Below are positions 21,224 to 29,400 of a DNA stretch of 48,252 nucleotides, piece by piece. Position 1 is the stretch's first letter, and each line of letters starts with the position of its first letter. The translations under genes and the position numbers were made by a program. Source of the stretch: a virus; IMG/VR virus record IMGVR_UViG_3300037264_002810, positions 1 to 48,252 of that record; one strand, given 5' to 3'. The notes beneath the pieces are model-generated. The model saw only the letters and a program-made list of their open reading frames with translations, had not been told where the DNA came from and searched no databases.

Positions 21224-22327
21224 ATGGACGGTATTACAATTACCCAAGCTATCGACTTAGGTAAAGCTACGCTTGAGGCCTTCGAGCAAGATGGTTTAGC
21301 GATGGCCCTCAAGCACCAGTCTTACGAAGTCGTAAATACATGGTTTGGTGGTGATAAAGTACAGACCGACGGAGGCGACCGGGTTGAGAGACACATCAGT
21401 CTCAGAGATACCGGCAATGCCCAGCACGTCAGGATGTACGAGACCGATACGCCAAACGTATCGAACGTGGATGAGACCATAAAGGTCGAGTGGACCCACG
21501 CCCAGACCAGTTTTTCATATTCGACCAAAGAACTCGCAATGAATAAGGGCAATAGTCGCAGGGTTTACAGTCTGCTCAAACAGAGACGCGACAACTGTTA
21601 CAGAGAATTCGCCGATTTGCTGGAAGAAGCGGCATGGGCCGTTCCATCTGGCTCGAGTGATGACCGAGTTCCTTTCGGTCTTCCCGGCTGGATTACCAAG
21701 GCAACGACTGACCCGACAGGAGCCGCCGGAGATTTCACGGCTTATACCGCTAATTATCTGGCTGCGGCATCGGCATTCAATGTTGGCGGAATCAGTTGTT
21801 CGGCAACTGCGAACCCGAGATGGGCAAACTATCAAGAGGACCACGACGGCGTTCTTAATGATACCCTTCTCAAGAGACTTGCGCGCTCGTTCAGGAAGAC
21901 AAAGTTTCAGTCTCCTATGTTCGCAAGCCAGTCTATCGACCCGAAGAGTTCTTTCAGCAATTTCAGGATGTACACCAACAGTGCCGTTCTGGATGCGATT
22001 GAGGAACTTGCAAGAAAAAGTGACGACCGACTCGGAGCCGACCTCGGGAAATATGCCGGGGCGACAATCTTCAAGGGTATTCCCTTTAGATATGTCGATA
22101 TTCTCGATACTGCCTCAGTGTACAACTATGGCACCGACCCGATTTTCGGGATTAACCACAGTCATTTCTATCCCGTCGTTCTTGATGGCGAAGTCTTCAA
22201 GGTCAATGACCCGATGACAAAGGTCGGACAGCACAACGTCCTGACTGTTTACATCGACCTGACCTATGCCTACATCTGCGACAACAGAAGGACTGGTGGA
22301 TTTCTGGTTACAAACCAGACTGTTTAA
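21224..22327 (+). CDS. Major capsid protein
   Basis: A 367-residue protein right after the scaffold, of standard length for an HK97-fold capsid protein without a large delta domain. The order is N-terminal helix (about 1-30), E-loop-like strands (HISLRDTGNAQHVRMY), a long spine-helix candidate (SLLKQRRDNCYREFADLLEE, about 108-127) and a final domain with ITNSA- and P-domain-like strands ending TGGFLVTNQTV. Identification rests mainly on position and size. Confidence 0.85.
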   Translation: MDGITITQAIDLGKATLEAFEQDGLAMALKHQSYEVVNTWFGGDKVQTDGGDRVERHISLRDTGNAQHVRMYETDTPNVSNVDETIKVEWTHAQTSFSYSTKELAMNKGNSRRVYSLLKQRRDNCYREFADLLEEAAWAVPSGSSDDRVPFGLPGWITKATTDPTGAAGDFTAYTANYLAAASAFNVGGISCSATANPRWANYQEDHDGVLNDTLLKRLARSFRKTKFQSPMFASQSIDPKSSFSNFRMYTNSAVLDAIEELARKSDDRLGADLGKYAGATIFKGIPFRYVDILDTASVYNYGTDPIFGINHSHFYPVVLDGEVFKVNDPMTKVGQHNVLTVYIDLTYAYICDNRRTGGFLVTNQTV

Positions 22328-22346
22328 TTTAAAAGTAAATAATGGC

Positions 22347-22375
22347 GAACTGAGCGGAGTGATTCCGTAAAGTTC
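22347..22375 (+). promoter_or_regulatory. Intergenic hairpin after the capsid gene
   Basis: GAACT/AGTTC (22347-22351 with 22371-22375) encloses CGGA/TCCG (22355-22358 with 22364-22367), separated by symmetric three-base internal loops. There is no T run, so it is more likely a processing or stability element than a full terminator. It may help make more capsid mRNA than downstream mRNA. Confidence 0.5.
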
Positions 22376-22431
22376 ATAATGGTTAGGTAAGGAAAAACGT
22401 AACTTGCCACAGCCAGAAAGTGAGTTTTAAA

Positions 22432-23424
22432 ATGGAAGATGCTATTCATGGTGGAGGCTTAGCCCCACAGCATACAATGAGAGTGTACTACACCGGGAGC
22501 GATAAACTTCTGGAAGGTTACGCTCTTTGTTTTAACTTCGACGCTATCGACGTGGTAGCCGAAAACCTTGCGGTTTCTACGGGCGATACAACCTGTGCGG
22601 CAAGAAGGTTACAGGTCGAAAAACCCAATGCTTATAACTCTTTGCACTTCGCTGGCGTTGTTGCGGCGAGGTCACATGGGGTTACTGGCCCATGCTGGGT
22701 AGAAATAAACAGACCGGGAAGTGTCTGCAATATCTACACTCAGGCCGACTGTGATGAAAACGCAGTCACGCCCGCAACAGCGGAATCCGGCCAGATGCTT
22801 ACATTCACCACCGACTGTTACAGTTTCAGATTTGCAGGTTTGTCTGGGTCCGGTTCCGCAATCGTCCTTGGCGATGTTGACCGAAGTTCAACCGGTGGCG
22901 TCGTTATGGCAGAACTGTTGACTGGAACACCTTCCGGTGGAGTTCAGGAATTTGTCATGGGTTCCATAAACATAACCAGAACAGGTTACGGCGGTACAAG
23001 TCTGGTTCTTCCGGCCACTAACTGGATTAGTGGTACTGCAACCGGAATTTCGTCTGGCGGAAGTGTTTATACTTCGCCCGCCGGTGTTACCTTCTTCAAT
23101 AGCTTTACTTTGGCGGCAACGGTTACAATTAGTACCGCTCTCAATAAAGCCAAAGGAAGATGGGTAGGCCAGACAAAGGTATTCAGAGCACATTCTCTCG
23201 GAGTAGGTGGCGCGGATAACGTGCAGCTTACTTTGTCCACTGTTCAGAGAAACATGACAAGTCTCACGACTGGCATCGGAATACTTCCCACCGAGGCCAC
23301 AATCTCTCTCTGGTCCAGTGTAGCGGCTACGATAGGTCCGTATCAATCCATGACATTTGTCTGGACTGGAAGTAGCTGGCTATTGACCTGCATCACTGAC
23401 TCTCTCACTGTATTAACCACGTAA
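22432..23424 (+). CDS. Head-decoration or minor structural protein
   Basis: About 330 residues from the ATG seven bases after AAAGTGAG; a GTG four codons upstream is an alternative. The protein is rich in Gly, Ser, Thr and Val with little charge and is probably all-beta, ending in repeated strands (TGSSWLLTCITDSLTVLTT). It follows the capsid gene and is closed by a terminator, the place where decoration or head-fibre proteins are often found. Confidence 0.65.
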   Translation: MEDAIHGGGLAPQHTMRVYYTGSDKLLEGYALCFNFDAIDVVAENLAVSTGDTTCAARRLQVEKPNAYNSLHFAGVVAARSHGVTGPCWVEINRPGSVCNIYTQADCDENAVTPATAESGQMLTFTTDCYSFRFAGLSGSGSAIVLGDVDRSSTGGVVMAELLTGTPSGGVQEFVMGSINITRTGYGGTSLVLPATNWISGTATGISSGGSVYTSPAGVTFFNSFTLAATVTISTALNKAKGRWVGQTKVFRAHSLGVGGADNVQLTLSTVQRNMTSLTTGIGILPTEATISLWSSVAATIGPYQSMTFVWTGSSWLLTCITDSLTVLTT

Positions 23425-23438
23425 AGATTACTACTGGA

Positions 23439-23475
23439 TACCGGGGTGGGCACTCTGCCCCGGTATTCTTTTTTA
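23439..23475 (+). terminator. Intrinsic terminator between head genes and sugar cassette
   Basis: Perfect 8-bp stem TACCGGGG (23439-23446) with CCCCGGTA (23458-23465), an 11-base loop, then TTCTTTTTT. The T run merges into AAGGGG, the ribosome binding site of the next gene, so cassette expression depends on read-through unless a cryptic promoter is used. Confidence 0.9.
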
Positions 23476-23486
23476 AGGGGATGTAA

Positions 23487-24731
23487 ATGAAAAAGATTTT
23501 GATGTTGCTCCATATGCCCGGCAGAGACAGCGGATTTGATTCAATGTTAGCTCACGAATTAAAGACGAGGGGCCATATGGTATGGCTAAAACAGTTCTTA
23601 ACTCTGGACAGACAATCAATCTGCATAATAAAACCGGATATTTTGTACGTACCGGAAATCAGAAATGAATACACCAGAGATATATGTAATCTCGTAAGGC
23701 AATGGGGAGCACAGGTAGTAATTAAATTGTGCGAATTTACAATAACAGAAGAATCAATACCTTTTATATCAGAAGAATACAAGAATGCTATTTTTGGGAA
23801 TATTAACTTTAACCCATCTTGCGACCTTGTATTAGGTTGGGGCAAGAAGAGCGTTGAACTTGTAAGAAAATACTGCCCCGTTAGTGCTGAAAAAGTTGTC
23901 CCTTGCGGGGGAATAGCTTTTGACCAGTATTTTACTCCTATCCCACCAATGGAACGAAAGCCAGAAAAGTCGATTATGTTTGCGACAGGTTTTGCTTACG
24001 CCGACAGAAGTCCTGTTTATTCGGTTCCAGAGGCCAAACACGGGGAAGCCATTCACCGTCAATTCGTCGAAAGCGATAGGACGGGCCGTTCGGAATGGAT
24101 AAAAATGATAAGGGCCTTTCTTGCGGACGAACGTTTCAAAGACTGGTTTATATATATCAAACCACACGCGGGAGAGAAGCAGCAGATTTATGATACTATT
24201 TTCAGGGAAAGAGTTGCCCATGTGTCACCAATAATGCCAGCTTTTGCAATACTGGAAACGGTCGATGTTCTTATCCATGCCGGTTCCACTATGGGATACG
24301 AAGCCCATTTAAGAAATAAACCAGCTTTTAATTATTTCAACAACTGTCAAGATAGAATTGTGGCTGCAATATCTCCGAATCATAATTGTACTTCCGATTT
24401 ATTTAATGCTATCGAAACTGTCGAACTCGGCAAAAGTAACGCCAACCCTGAAATAATTAAAAACATGGATGATAATTATTATGGCCCTGTTGATGGAAAG
24501 GCTTACATCAGGGCGGCCGATGCCATAGAGTTGTTGCCACCTTGTAATCCCAATATACCTGATGCTTGGCCGCCTATGACACAATTTAGGTATCCAGATA
24601 AAGATGTGTTACAGACTTGCCATCAGTGGAGGTGTGATGGATGTAACAATATTTATTACGTGACAGCCGAGCGGGAGATGGTAAAATGCCCATATTGCGG
24701 TATTGCTAACGTAAGAATAGTAGTAACCTAA
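23487..24731 (+). CDS. GT-B-like surface-glycan glycosyltransferase with C-terminal zinc ribbon
   Basis: A 414-residue protein. The N-terminus (KKILMLLHMPGRD) and a second Rossmann-like part with KPHAGEKQQIY (about 228) and HAGSTMGYEA (about 261-270) match the GT-B style of surface-carbohydrate biosynthesis proteins, where HxGST binds the sugar nucleotide. A zinc ribbon CDGC ... CPYC is added at about 384-407. As first gene of the cassette it is the best candidate for transferring the activated nonulosonic acid to an acceptor, perhaps a virion protein or cell-surface glycan. Donor and acceptor are inferred. Confidence 0.65.
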   Translation: MKKILMLLHMPGRDSGFDSMLAHELKTRGHMVWLKQFLTLDRQSICIIKPDILYVPEIRNEYTRDICNLVRQWGAQVVIKLCEFTITEESIPFISEEYKNAIFGNINFNPSCDLVLGWGKKSVELVRKYCPVSAEKVVPCGGIAFDQYFTPIPPMERKPEKSIMFATGFAYADRSPVYSVPEAKHGEAIHRQFVESDRTGRSEWIKMIRAFLADERFKDWFIYIKPHAGEKQQIYDTIFRERVAHVSPIMPAFAILETVDVLIHAGSTMGYEAHLRNKPAFNYFNNCQDRIVAAISPNHNCTSDLFNAIETVELGKSNANPEIIKNMDDNYYGPVDGKAYIRAADAIELLPPCNPNIPDAWPPMTQFRYPDKDVLQTCHQWRCDGCNNIYYVTAEREMVKCPYCGIANVRIVVT

Positions 24732-24753
24732 ACTTATTTTAAGGGGATGTAAA

Positions 24754-25902
24754 ATGAGAACAGCAAAAGAGTTAAGAAGGTGCGTCAAGTGCCTGATGGC
24801 CGAAACCAAACCCGGTATTATCTTTGATGAGGTGGGCGTATGTCAGGCCTGTCGTCATCACGAAGCGAGAGATTTAATCGACTGGGACTTACGGGAAGTC
24901 GAATTTGCCAGAATGCTCGATGCTCACAGAAGCAAGGCTGGCAACTACGACTGTATTATTCCCGTCAGCGGGGGCAAGGATAGCTACTTCCAGACGTGGC
25001 TATTGAAGCGAAAGTACAAAATGAACCCGCTTCTGGTAACTGTAAGCGACCCGTTTAGTCATACAGGCGAAGGCCATGAAAATCTCAGGAAGATGGCGAA
25101 GAATTTTGACTGCGATATTATCGGGATGCAGACGGCGGAAGATACAACGATAAAACTGATAAGGACGGCTTTCGAACAGTACGGCAGTCCGACATGGCCT
25201 ATTGATAGGGCAATCTACTGTTTTCCAGTAAATCTCGCCTCTCAACTCGGAATACCACTGGTTTTCTACGGAGAGAACGTGAGCTATGAATACGGCGGGG
25301 TACAAAACGAAGAATCTCCATCGGCTAAAAAACAAGTATTGAATACGGTCGCACTGGATGTTCTGCCGGAAATAACGGAGTGTGCCGGTGTTCCACGTGA
25401 AACATTGAATCAATACTTTTACAATCCGAGTGTCGCAGTCAATCCTCAATACCTCAGTTATTACTTTCCGTGGAGCGGCTCGAGAAACCTGCTCGTCGCA
25501 GAAGCCCATGGTTTTCAAGCACTCTGTTACTGGGATAGAAAAGGATATGTCGAAAACTACGACCAGATAGATTCTATCGGATACCTATTCAACGCATGGA
25601 TGAAATATCCAAAGTTCGGGTTCCAAAGAGTTACCGACGTCGTCGGATACTGGCTCCGGGATGGTTTGATTACCGTCGAAGAGGGTAAGAAGATGATTGA
25701 GGAAAAAGATTATCTTCTTGACGAACAGATTTATGAAGACTTCCTTCGGGTTACAGGCTATAAGGAACCGGAGTTTTGGAATATCGTTCGAAAACATCAA
25801 CGCTTTGAAATAGGAGACCAGCCATGCAAAAACAGAATGCTCTCTGTATCATCCCCGCACGAGGCGGTTCTAAGGGAATACCCGGGAAAAACCTCAGATT
25901 AG
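24754..25902 (+). CDS. N-acetyl sugar amidotransferase (PseA/WbuX family)
   Basis: A 382-residue protein. The N-terminal zinc site is CVKC ... CQAC (about 9-32), followed by the PP-loop SGGKDS (72-77) that binds ATP, and conserved GENVSYEYGG (about 173-182). This matches the N-acetyl sugar amidotransferase family, which turns an N-acetyl group into an acetamidino group. In Campylobacter, PseA acts in acetamidino-pseudaminic acid synthesis. Partners of WbuX-type enzymes (HisH/HisF-like) are absent, so ammonia must come from elsewhere, as with solo PseA. The end overlaps the CMP-sugar synthetase gene by 79 bases in another frame. Confidence 0.85.
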   Translation: MRTAKELRRCVKCLMAETKPGIIFDEVGVCQACRHHEARDLIDWDLREVEFARMLDAHRSKAGNYDCIIPVSGGKDSYFQTWLLKRKYKMNPLLVTVSDPFSHTGEGHENLRKMAKNFDCDIIGMQTAEDTTIKLIRTAFEQYGSPTWPIDRAIYCFPVNLASQLGIPLVFYGENVSYEYGGVQNEESPSAKKQVLNTVALDVLPEITECAGVPRETLNQYFYNPSVAVNPQYLSYYFPWSGSRNLLVAEAHGFQALCYWDRKGYVENYDQIDSIGYLFNAWMKYPKFGFQRVTDVVGYWLRDGLITVEEGKKMIEEKDYLLDEQIYEDFLRVTGYKEPEFWNIVRKHQRFEIGDQPCKNRMLSVSSPHEAVLREYPGKTSD

Positions 25903-26600
25903 TTGCGGGCAGGCCACTTATTTACTGGTGTATAAAGGCCGCTCTGGACTCCGGGGTATTTAGGGAGGTTGTCGTTTCGACCGATTCAATCGAGATAGGC
26001 GACTACGCCCAAGAGTGCGGGGCACTCGTTATGATAAGACCGTCAATGTTGGCAACTGATACGTCCCCGGTCAAACTTACCTACCAGCATATTCTCAAGG
26101 TCTTTGAAAAGGCTAACCCGGGCTTTGAGTATGTTCAACTTCTTCAACCGGTAACGCCGTTGATAGAGGCTGAACACATCCATACTGGATTTGACCTGCT
26201 TCTGGGAACAAAGGCCGACATAGTAGTAAGCGTCTGCCAGTCAACTGAGGGATTAGGGGTAAGTAAGACCCTGCCAGCCATGAGGTCGCTTCAAGGATTT
26301 TTGCCGAGGTCGTTTAGGAGTAAGCCGAGACAACTTCTTCCAAAACGATACCACTTAAACGACTGCATTTTTGTTGGCAAGACCCACGTATTCAGGGATG
26401 GACTGGATTTTTACAGTTCGGCGGTTAAGAGTTTTGCTTATATTATGCCTAAAGAGGTATCAGTCGATATTGACGATGAACACGATTTATTTATTGCCGA
26501 CGCATTATTAAGGAGAAAACATGGCGAAGCGTCAACACCATCCAGACAATCCTTTTGGCGAAGTATTCAGAATGTGTGGAAGAGGGGAAGACCGATATAA
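25824..26600 (+). CDS. CMP-nonulosonic acid synthetase (NeuA-like cytidylyltransferase)
   Basis: A 258-residue protein. The CTP-binding loop IIPARGGSKGIPGKNL lies at about 9-24; VVVSTDS (about 50), LLQPVTPL (about 109, for the usual LLQPTSPL) and SVDIDDEHDLFIA (about 220) are the other family motifs. It activates a sialic-acid-like sugar with CMP. The last 27 residues are encoded within the next gene and are basic. This specificity belongs to nonulosonic acids (neuraminic, legionaminic, pseudaminic); which one cannot be decided by eye. Confidence 0.85.
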   Translation: MQKQNALCIIPARGGSKGIPGKNLRLVAGRPLIYWCIKAALDSGVFREVVVSTDSIEIGDYAQECGALVMIRPSMLATDTSPVKLTYQHILKVFEKANPGFEYVQLLQPVTPLIEAEHIHTGFDLLLGTKADIVVSVCQSTEGLGVSKTLPAMRSLQGFLPRSFRSKPRQLLPKRYHLNDCIFVGKTHVFRDGLDFYSSAVKSFAYIMPKEVSVDIDDEHDLFIADALLRRKHGEASTPSRQSFWRSIQNVWKRGRPI

Positions 26601-27417
26601 GAAAAATCATCCCCTGCGATTTCCTCGCTGCATAGATATTGAACTGACGAATACCTGCAACTTTACCTGTAAGATGTGCCCGACCGGGCAACACGCTGTC
26701 AAGAGACCGCTTGGGTTTATGACGAAAGAAACCTATCGCGAAATTCTTAAACAGATAAAAGAATACAAAACTCCTATTCGATTTGTCAGGTTTGGCGAGC
26801 CGACTGTTCACGCTGACCTTGAGAAGTTTATCGTGATGGCGCATGAGCAATACTCGAAAGTTCACATCAATACTAATGGCTTTTATGTTCTTGAGGGTAT
26901 GATGAAGACTTTTCTCGACATTCATCTTGATAGTATAAAATTCTCGTTTCAGGGATGTAACTATAAGGAATACAATTTCTGGAGAAATAAGAACTTTTTT
27001 AATGACTTAATTTTTAATATCAGAACCTTTCACAGTATGAGGGAAAACGGTCAGTTCGAACTTCCATTCATTGTTATTGGAACCACGATAACAAGCGAAA
27101 CTGAAGAAGATGTGGCTATCTTTAAATCGAAGGTTGAGAAATACTGCGACCTCTTTCTCGTTGGCAAAACCGAGGATTTAACTGCCATTAGGTCGTCTCC
27201 CAAGGCCTGCCCGGAAGTATTCGACAAACTCAGCGTGAACTGGGATGGCACGGTTTCCGCCTGCTGTGGTGACTATGATAATAAAATGCTGGTCGGGGAC
27301 ATAAAAGAAGAAACGCTGCTGGATATATGGTTTGGGGCTAAACTGGCCTATTATCGTGAAATGATAGTTGGTAAACAGCACTCAGAACTCGAATTATGTA
27401 GGAGTTGCATAAGATGA
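26521..27417 (+). CDS. Radical SAM/SPASM domain protein
   Basis: A 298-residue protein. C46-x3-C50-x2-C53 (CNFTCKMC) is the radical SAM 4Fe-4S site, and FGEPTVH (about 97) is the usual glycine-rich follow-up. Near the end, CC at about 247 and CRSC at about 292 are reminiscent of a SPASM auxiliary cluster. AAGGAG precedes the start inside the synthetase gene. Similar proteins sit in surface-polysaccharide gene clusters; here the enzyme may modify the sugar or a peptide acceptor. Reaction unknown. Confidence 0.85.
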   Translation: MAKRQHHPDNPFGEVFRMCGRGEDRYKKNHPLRFPRCIDIELTNTCNFTCKMCPTGQHAVKRPLGFMTKETYREILKQIKEYKTPIRFVRFGEPTVHADLEKFIVMAHEQYSKVHINTNGFYVLEGMMKTFLDIHLDSIKFSFQGCNYKEYNFWRNKNFFNDLIFNIRTFHSMRENGQFELPFIVIGTTITSETEEDVAIFKSKVEKYCDLFLVGKTEDLTAIRSSPKACPEVFDKLSVNWDGTVSACCGDYDNKMLVGDIKEETLLDIWFGAKLAYYREMIVGKQHSELELCRSCIR

Positions 27418-27896
27418 GAGTAACATCTGAATTTGTGAAGGTTTACAATCATATCTTCAACTATATCCATTACAAATACGGGGCCGAGGCTTATGATGAT
27501 TTTCTGAAAGCTCTGGCCCCGGTAGTCCTGCACGACCTCGATGAGCTCGTTAAAAAAGAAGGTATAGCGGGGTGTTTGATATATTGGGGTTGCATTTGCC
27601 AAGACGAAGGAATCCCCCGCAATGTTCTTTTCAGCGGAGACATTATTGAATATACTTTTAAGAGATGTCCCAGCAGGGAAAGCCTGTCTAATGAAAATCG
27701 TTGCAATTACTGTCATCACTGCGAAGTGATATATTCAGAAATACTGGGCAAATATGGAATGGAATTCAAAATATTCCCGCCAATGGAGGAACCTGCGGTA
27801 TGCCAGTTCATAATAACTCAAAAGCCGTCCTCATTGGGTCAGGAGGACACGCAAAATCTATCAGGTCCGCCATCGTCGGAACAGACATCAAGATAG
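27414..27896 (+). CDS. Cys-containing protein of unknown function in the sugar cassette
   Basis: A 160-residue protein from the ATG overlapping the radical SAM stop (ATGA). Residues 1-55 are helical; the second half has CRYC-like pairs (RCNYCHHC, about 98-105) and an ending motif VCQFII. The pattern weakly recalls the L-2-amino-thiazoline-4-carboxylic acid hydrolase-like fold. Its last 97 bases also encode the start of the next gene in another frame. It may be a partner of the radical SAM protein. Confidence 0.6.
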   Translation: MRVTSEFVKVYNHIFNYIHYKYGAEAYDDFLKALAPVVLHDLDELVKKEGIAGCLIYWGCICQDEGIPRNVLFSGDIIEYTFKRCPSRESLSNENRCNYCHHCEVIYSEILGKYGMEFKIFPPMEEPAVCQFIITQKPSSLGQEDTQNLSGPPSSEQTSR

Positions 27897-28435
27897 GTCT
27901 TGTGATACCGGACAGTCGCAAGCTCACCTACGACGACTGGTTTAATCTTTTTTGGAAATATCGAAATTTTATTATCGGTGTAGGCCAGATATATGATTAC
28001 AGACCGAGAATGGAGATATTCAAACAGATTAAAAAGGGCCGCTGGAAGAATGTATTGACCGTTATTGCCAAAGATGCGTTTGTTGCGAATCCTCGTGCTA
28101 TTGAAGAAGGAACGGTAATAATGCACAATGCCGTCATCAACGCAGGAGCCTCAATCGGTCGAGCCTGTATAATCAATACAGCAGCAATAGTCGAACACGA
28201 CGCTTCGGTGGGCCAATACACTCACATTTCGACGGGAGCAGTTGTAAATGGCGACGCTTTAATAGGAAAGTTCTGTTTCGTTGGAAGTAATGCGGTTGTA
28301 TTAAACGGGATAAGAATCGGCGATAATGTGATGATAGGCGCTGGAAGCGTAGTGACTCACGACATACTTGAACCCGGTATTTACGTTGGCAATCCCGCAA
28401 AGTTTTTAAAGGAGATACCATGTCCGTCTATATAA
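27800..28435 (+). CDS. NeuD-like sugar O/N-acyltransferase
   Basis: About 211 residues from the ATG after GGAGG; upstream codons in this frame overlap the previous gene and do not fit the family. The N-terminus AVLIGSGGHAKSI (about 9-21) is the Rossmann start of the NeuD/PglD family. From about 95 on, hexapeptide repeats (VIMHNAVINAGASIGRACII and following) form the left-handed beta-helix, ending in IYVGNPAKFL. It would acetylate the nonulosonic acid or a precursor. Its stop overlaps the synthase start by 16 bases. Confidence 0.85.
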   Translation: MPVHNNSKAVLIGSGGHAKSIRSAIVGTDIKIGLVIPDSRKLTYDDWFNLFWKYRNFIIGVGQIYDYRPRMEIFKQIKKGRWKNVLTVIAKDAFVANPRAIEEGTVIMHNAVINAGASIGRACIINTAAIVEHDASVGQYTHISTGAVVNGDALIGKFCFVGSNAVVLNGIRIGDNVMIGAGSVVTHDILEPGIYVGNPAKFLKEIPCPSI

Positions 28436-29208
28436 TCGCAGAAGCAGGATGTAACCATATCGGCAAAATTGATTTTGCGGTCGAGATGATTCAGGAAGCC
28501 GCGCGCATAAAAGCTGACGCCATTAAGTTTCAGGCCTATATCACGGAAAAGATTAACGACCCTGCACTGCACGAAAGACTTGCCAAATGGCGTTTCGATA
28601 AAGAACAGTTCGCATTTTTAAAAAGAGAATGCGAGAACAACGGAATAGACTTTTTGTGTTCATCGTTCGATATTGAAAGTGCCAAGATGCTCGAATCGCT
28701 GGATATTATTGCTCACAAAGTTCCAGCCGGACAGGTTCATAATACTGAATACTTAAAATATATCGCCAGCACCCACAAACCAGTCTTCATGTCAACGGGA
28801 ATGTGTACTTTTAATGAGGTTGTAACTGCGGCCCGAATTTTAAAAAAGAGCAATCTCTATATAATGCACTGTACCACCGGGTATCCAATTCTCACTGTGT
28901 ATGCTAACCTGAACTGCATCAAGGAATATCAGCGGATGGGATATTTGACTGGTTTCTCTGACCATACGATGTCTGGCCGGGCGGCCATTGCCGCTGTTGC
29001 TTTGGGCGTGAAAGCCATTGAACACCATTACACCGTCAATCAGCTTGATACACCTGATATGCCAGCTTCGATAGATGTCAGTATGTTTAAACAATATATA
29101 CACCATATACGAGAGACAGAATGTATATTAGGAGACGGAGTAAAAAAGATTGAGGAATGTGAAAAAAAACATTTACACCGTAGAGATTATGATATAATCC
29201 AAACGTAG
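28420..29208 (+). CDS. Nonulosonic acid synthase (NeuB-like), lacking the SAF domain
   Basis: A 262-residue protein with the TIM-barrel motifs of NeuB/LegI/PseI: IIAEAGCNHIG (5-15), AIKFQAY (about 34-40), MSTGMCTFNEV (about 126), MHCTTGYPI (about 147), GFSDHTMSG (about 178-186) and AIEHHYT (about 201), where the SDH and EHH histidines correspond to metal ligands. It condenses phosphoenolpyruvate with an N-acetyl amino sugar. Family members are normally about 340 residues with a C-terminal antifreeze-like (SAF) domain that caps the active site of the dimer partner; here the protein stops after the barrel. Confidence 0.85.
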   Translation: MSVYIIAEAGCNHIGKIDFAVEMIQEAARIKADAIKFQAYITEKINDPALHERLAKWRFDKEQFAFLKRECENNGIDFLCSSFDIESAKMLESLDIIAHKVPAGQVHNTEYLKYIASTHKPVFMSTGMCTFNEVVTAARILKKSNLYIMHCTTGYPILTVYANLNCIKEYQRMGYLTGFSDHTMSGRAAIAAVALGVKAIEHHYTVNQLDTPDMPASIDVSMFKQYIHHIRETECILGDGVKKIEECEKKHLHRRDYDIIQT

Positions 29209-29223
29209 TATAAGGAGTTTACA

Positions 29224-29400
29224 ATGTATAGTGATGATAACATTAAGAAGGCGGTTGAAACTGTAAGACAGGTTTTATCACAGGTTAAGGCCGACCTAAA
29301 CACTCATATTACAATTCAGCAATCTATGGATTTAATAGATAAAGAATTGCAGAAGGTGGACAATGGCGACATTCCAAAAGACATTTCAGGAACTATATAA
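29224..29400 (+). CDS. Small helical protein (58 aa)
   Basis: The short frame starts 15 bases after the synthase stop, behind AAGGAG, and begins MYSDDNIKKAVETVRQVL. It is mostly one amphipathic helix (about 5-45) and overlaps the next gene by 38 bases. The good ribosome binding site argues for a real gene. Function unknown. Confidence 0.6.
   Translation: MYSDDNIKKAVETVRQVLSQVKADLNTHITIQQSMDLIDKELQKVDNGDIPKDISGTI

Noticed and set aside
23487-29208. Host DNA wrongly joined into the phage
   Set aside because: Direction, gene spacing, AAGGGG-type ribosome binding sites and base composition match the flanking virion genes, and the tail operon continues without a break.
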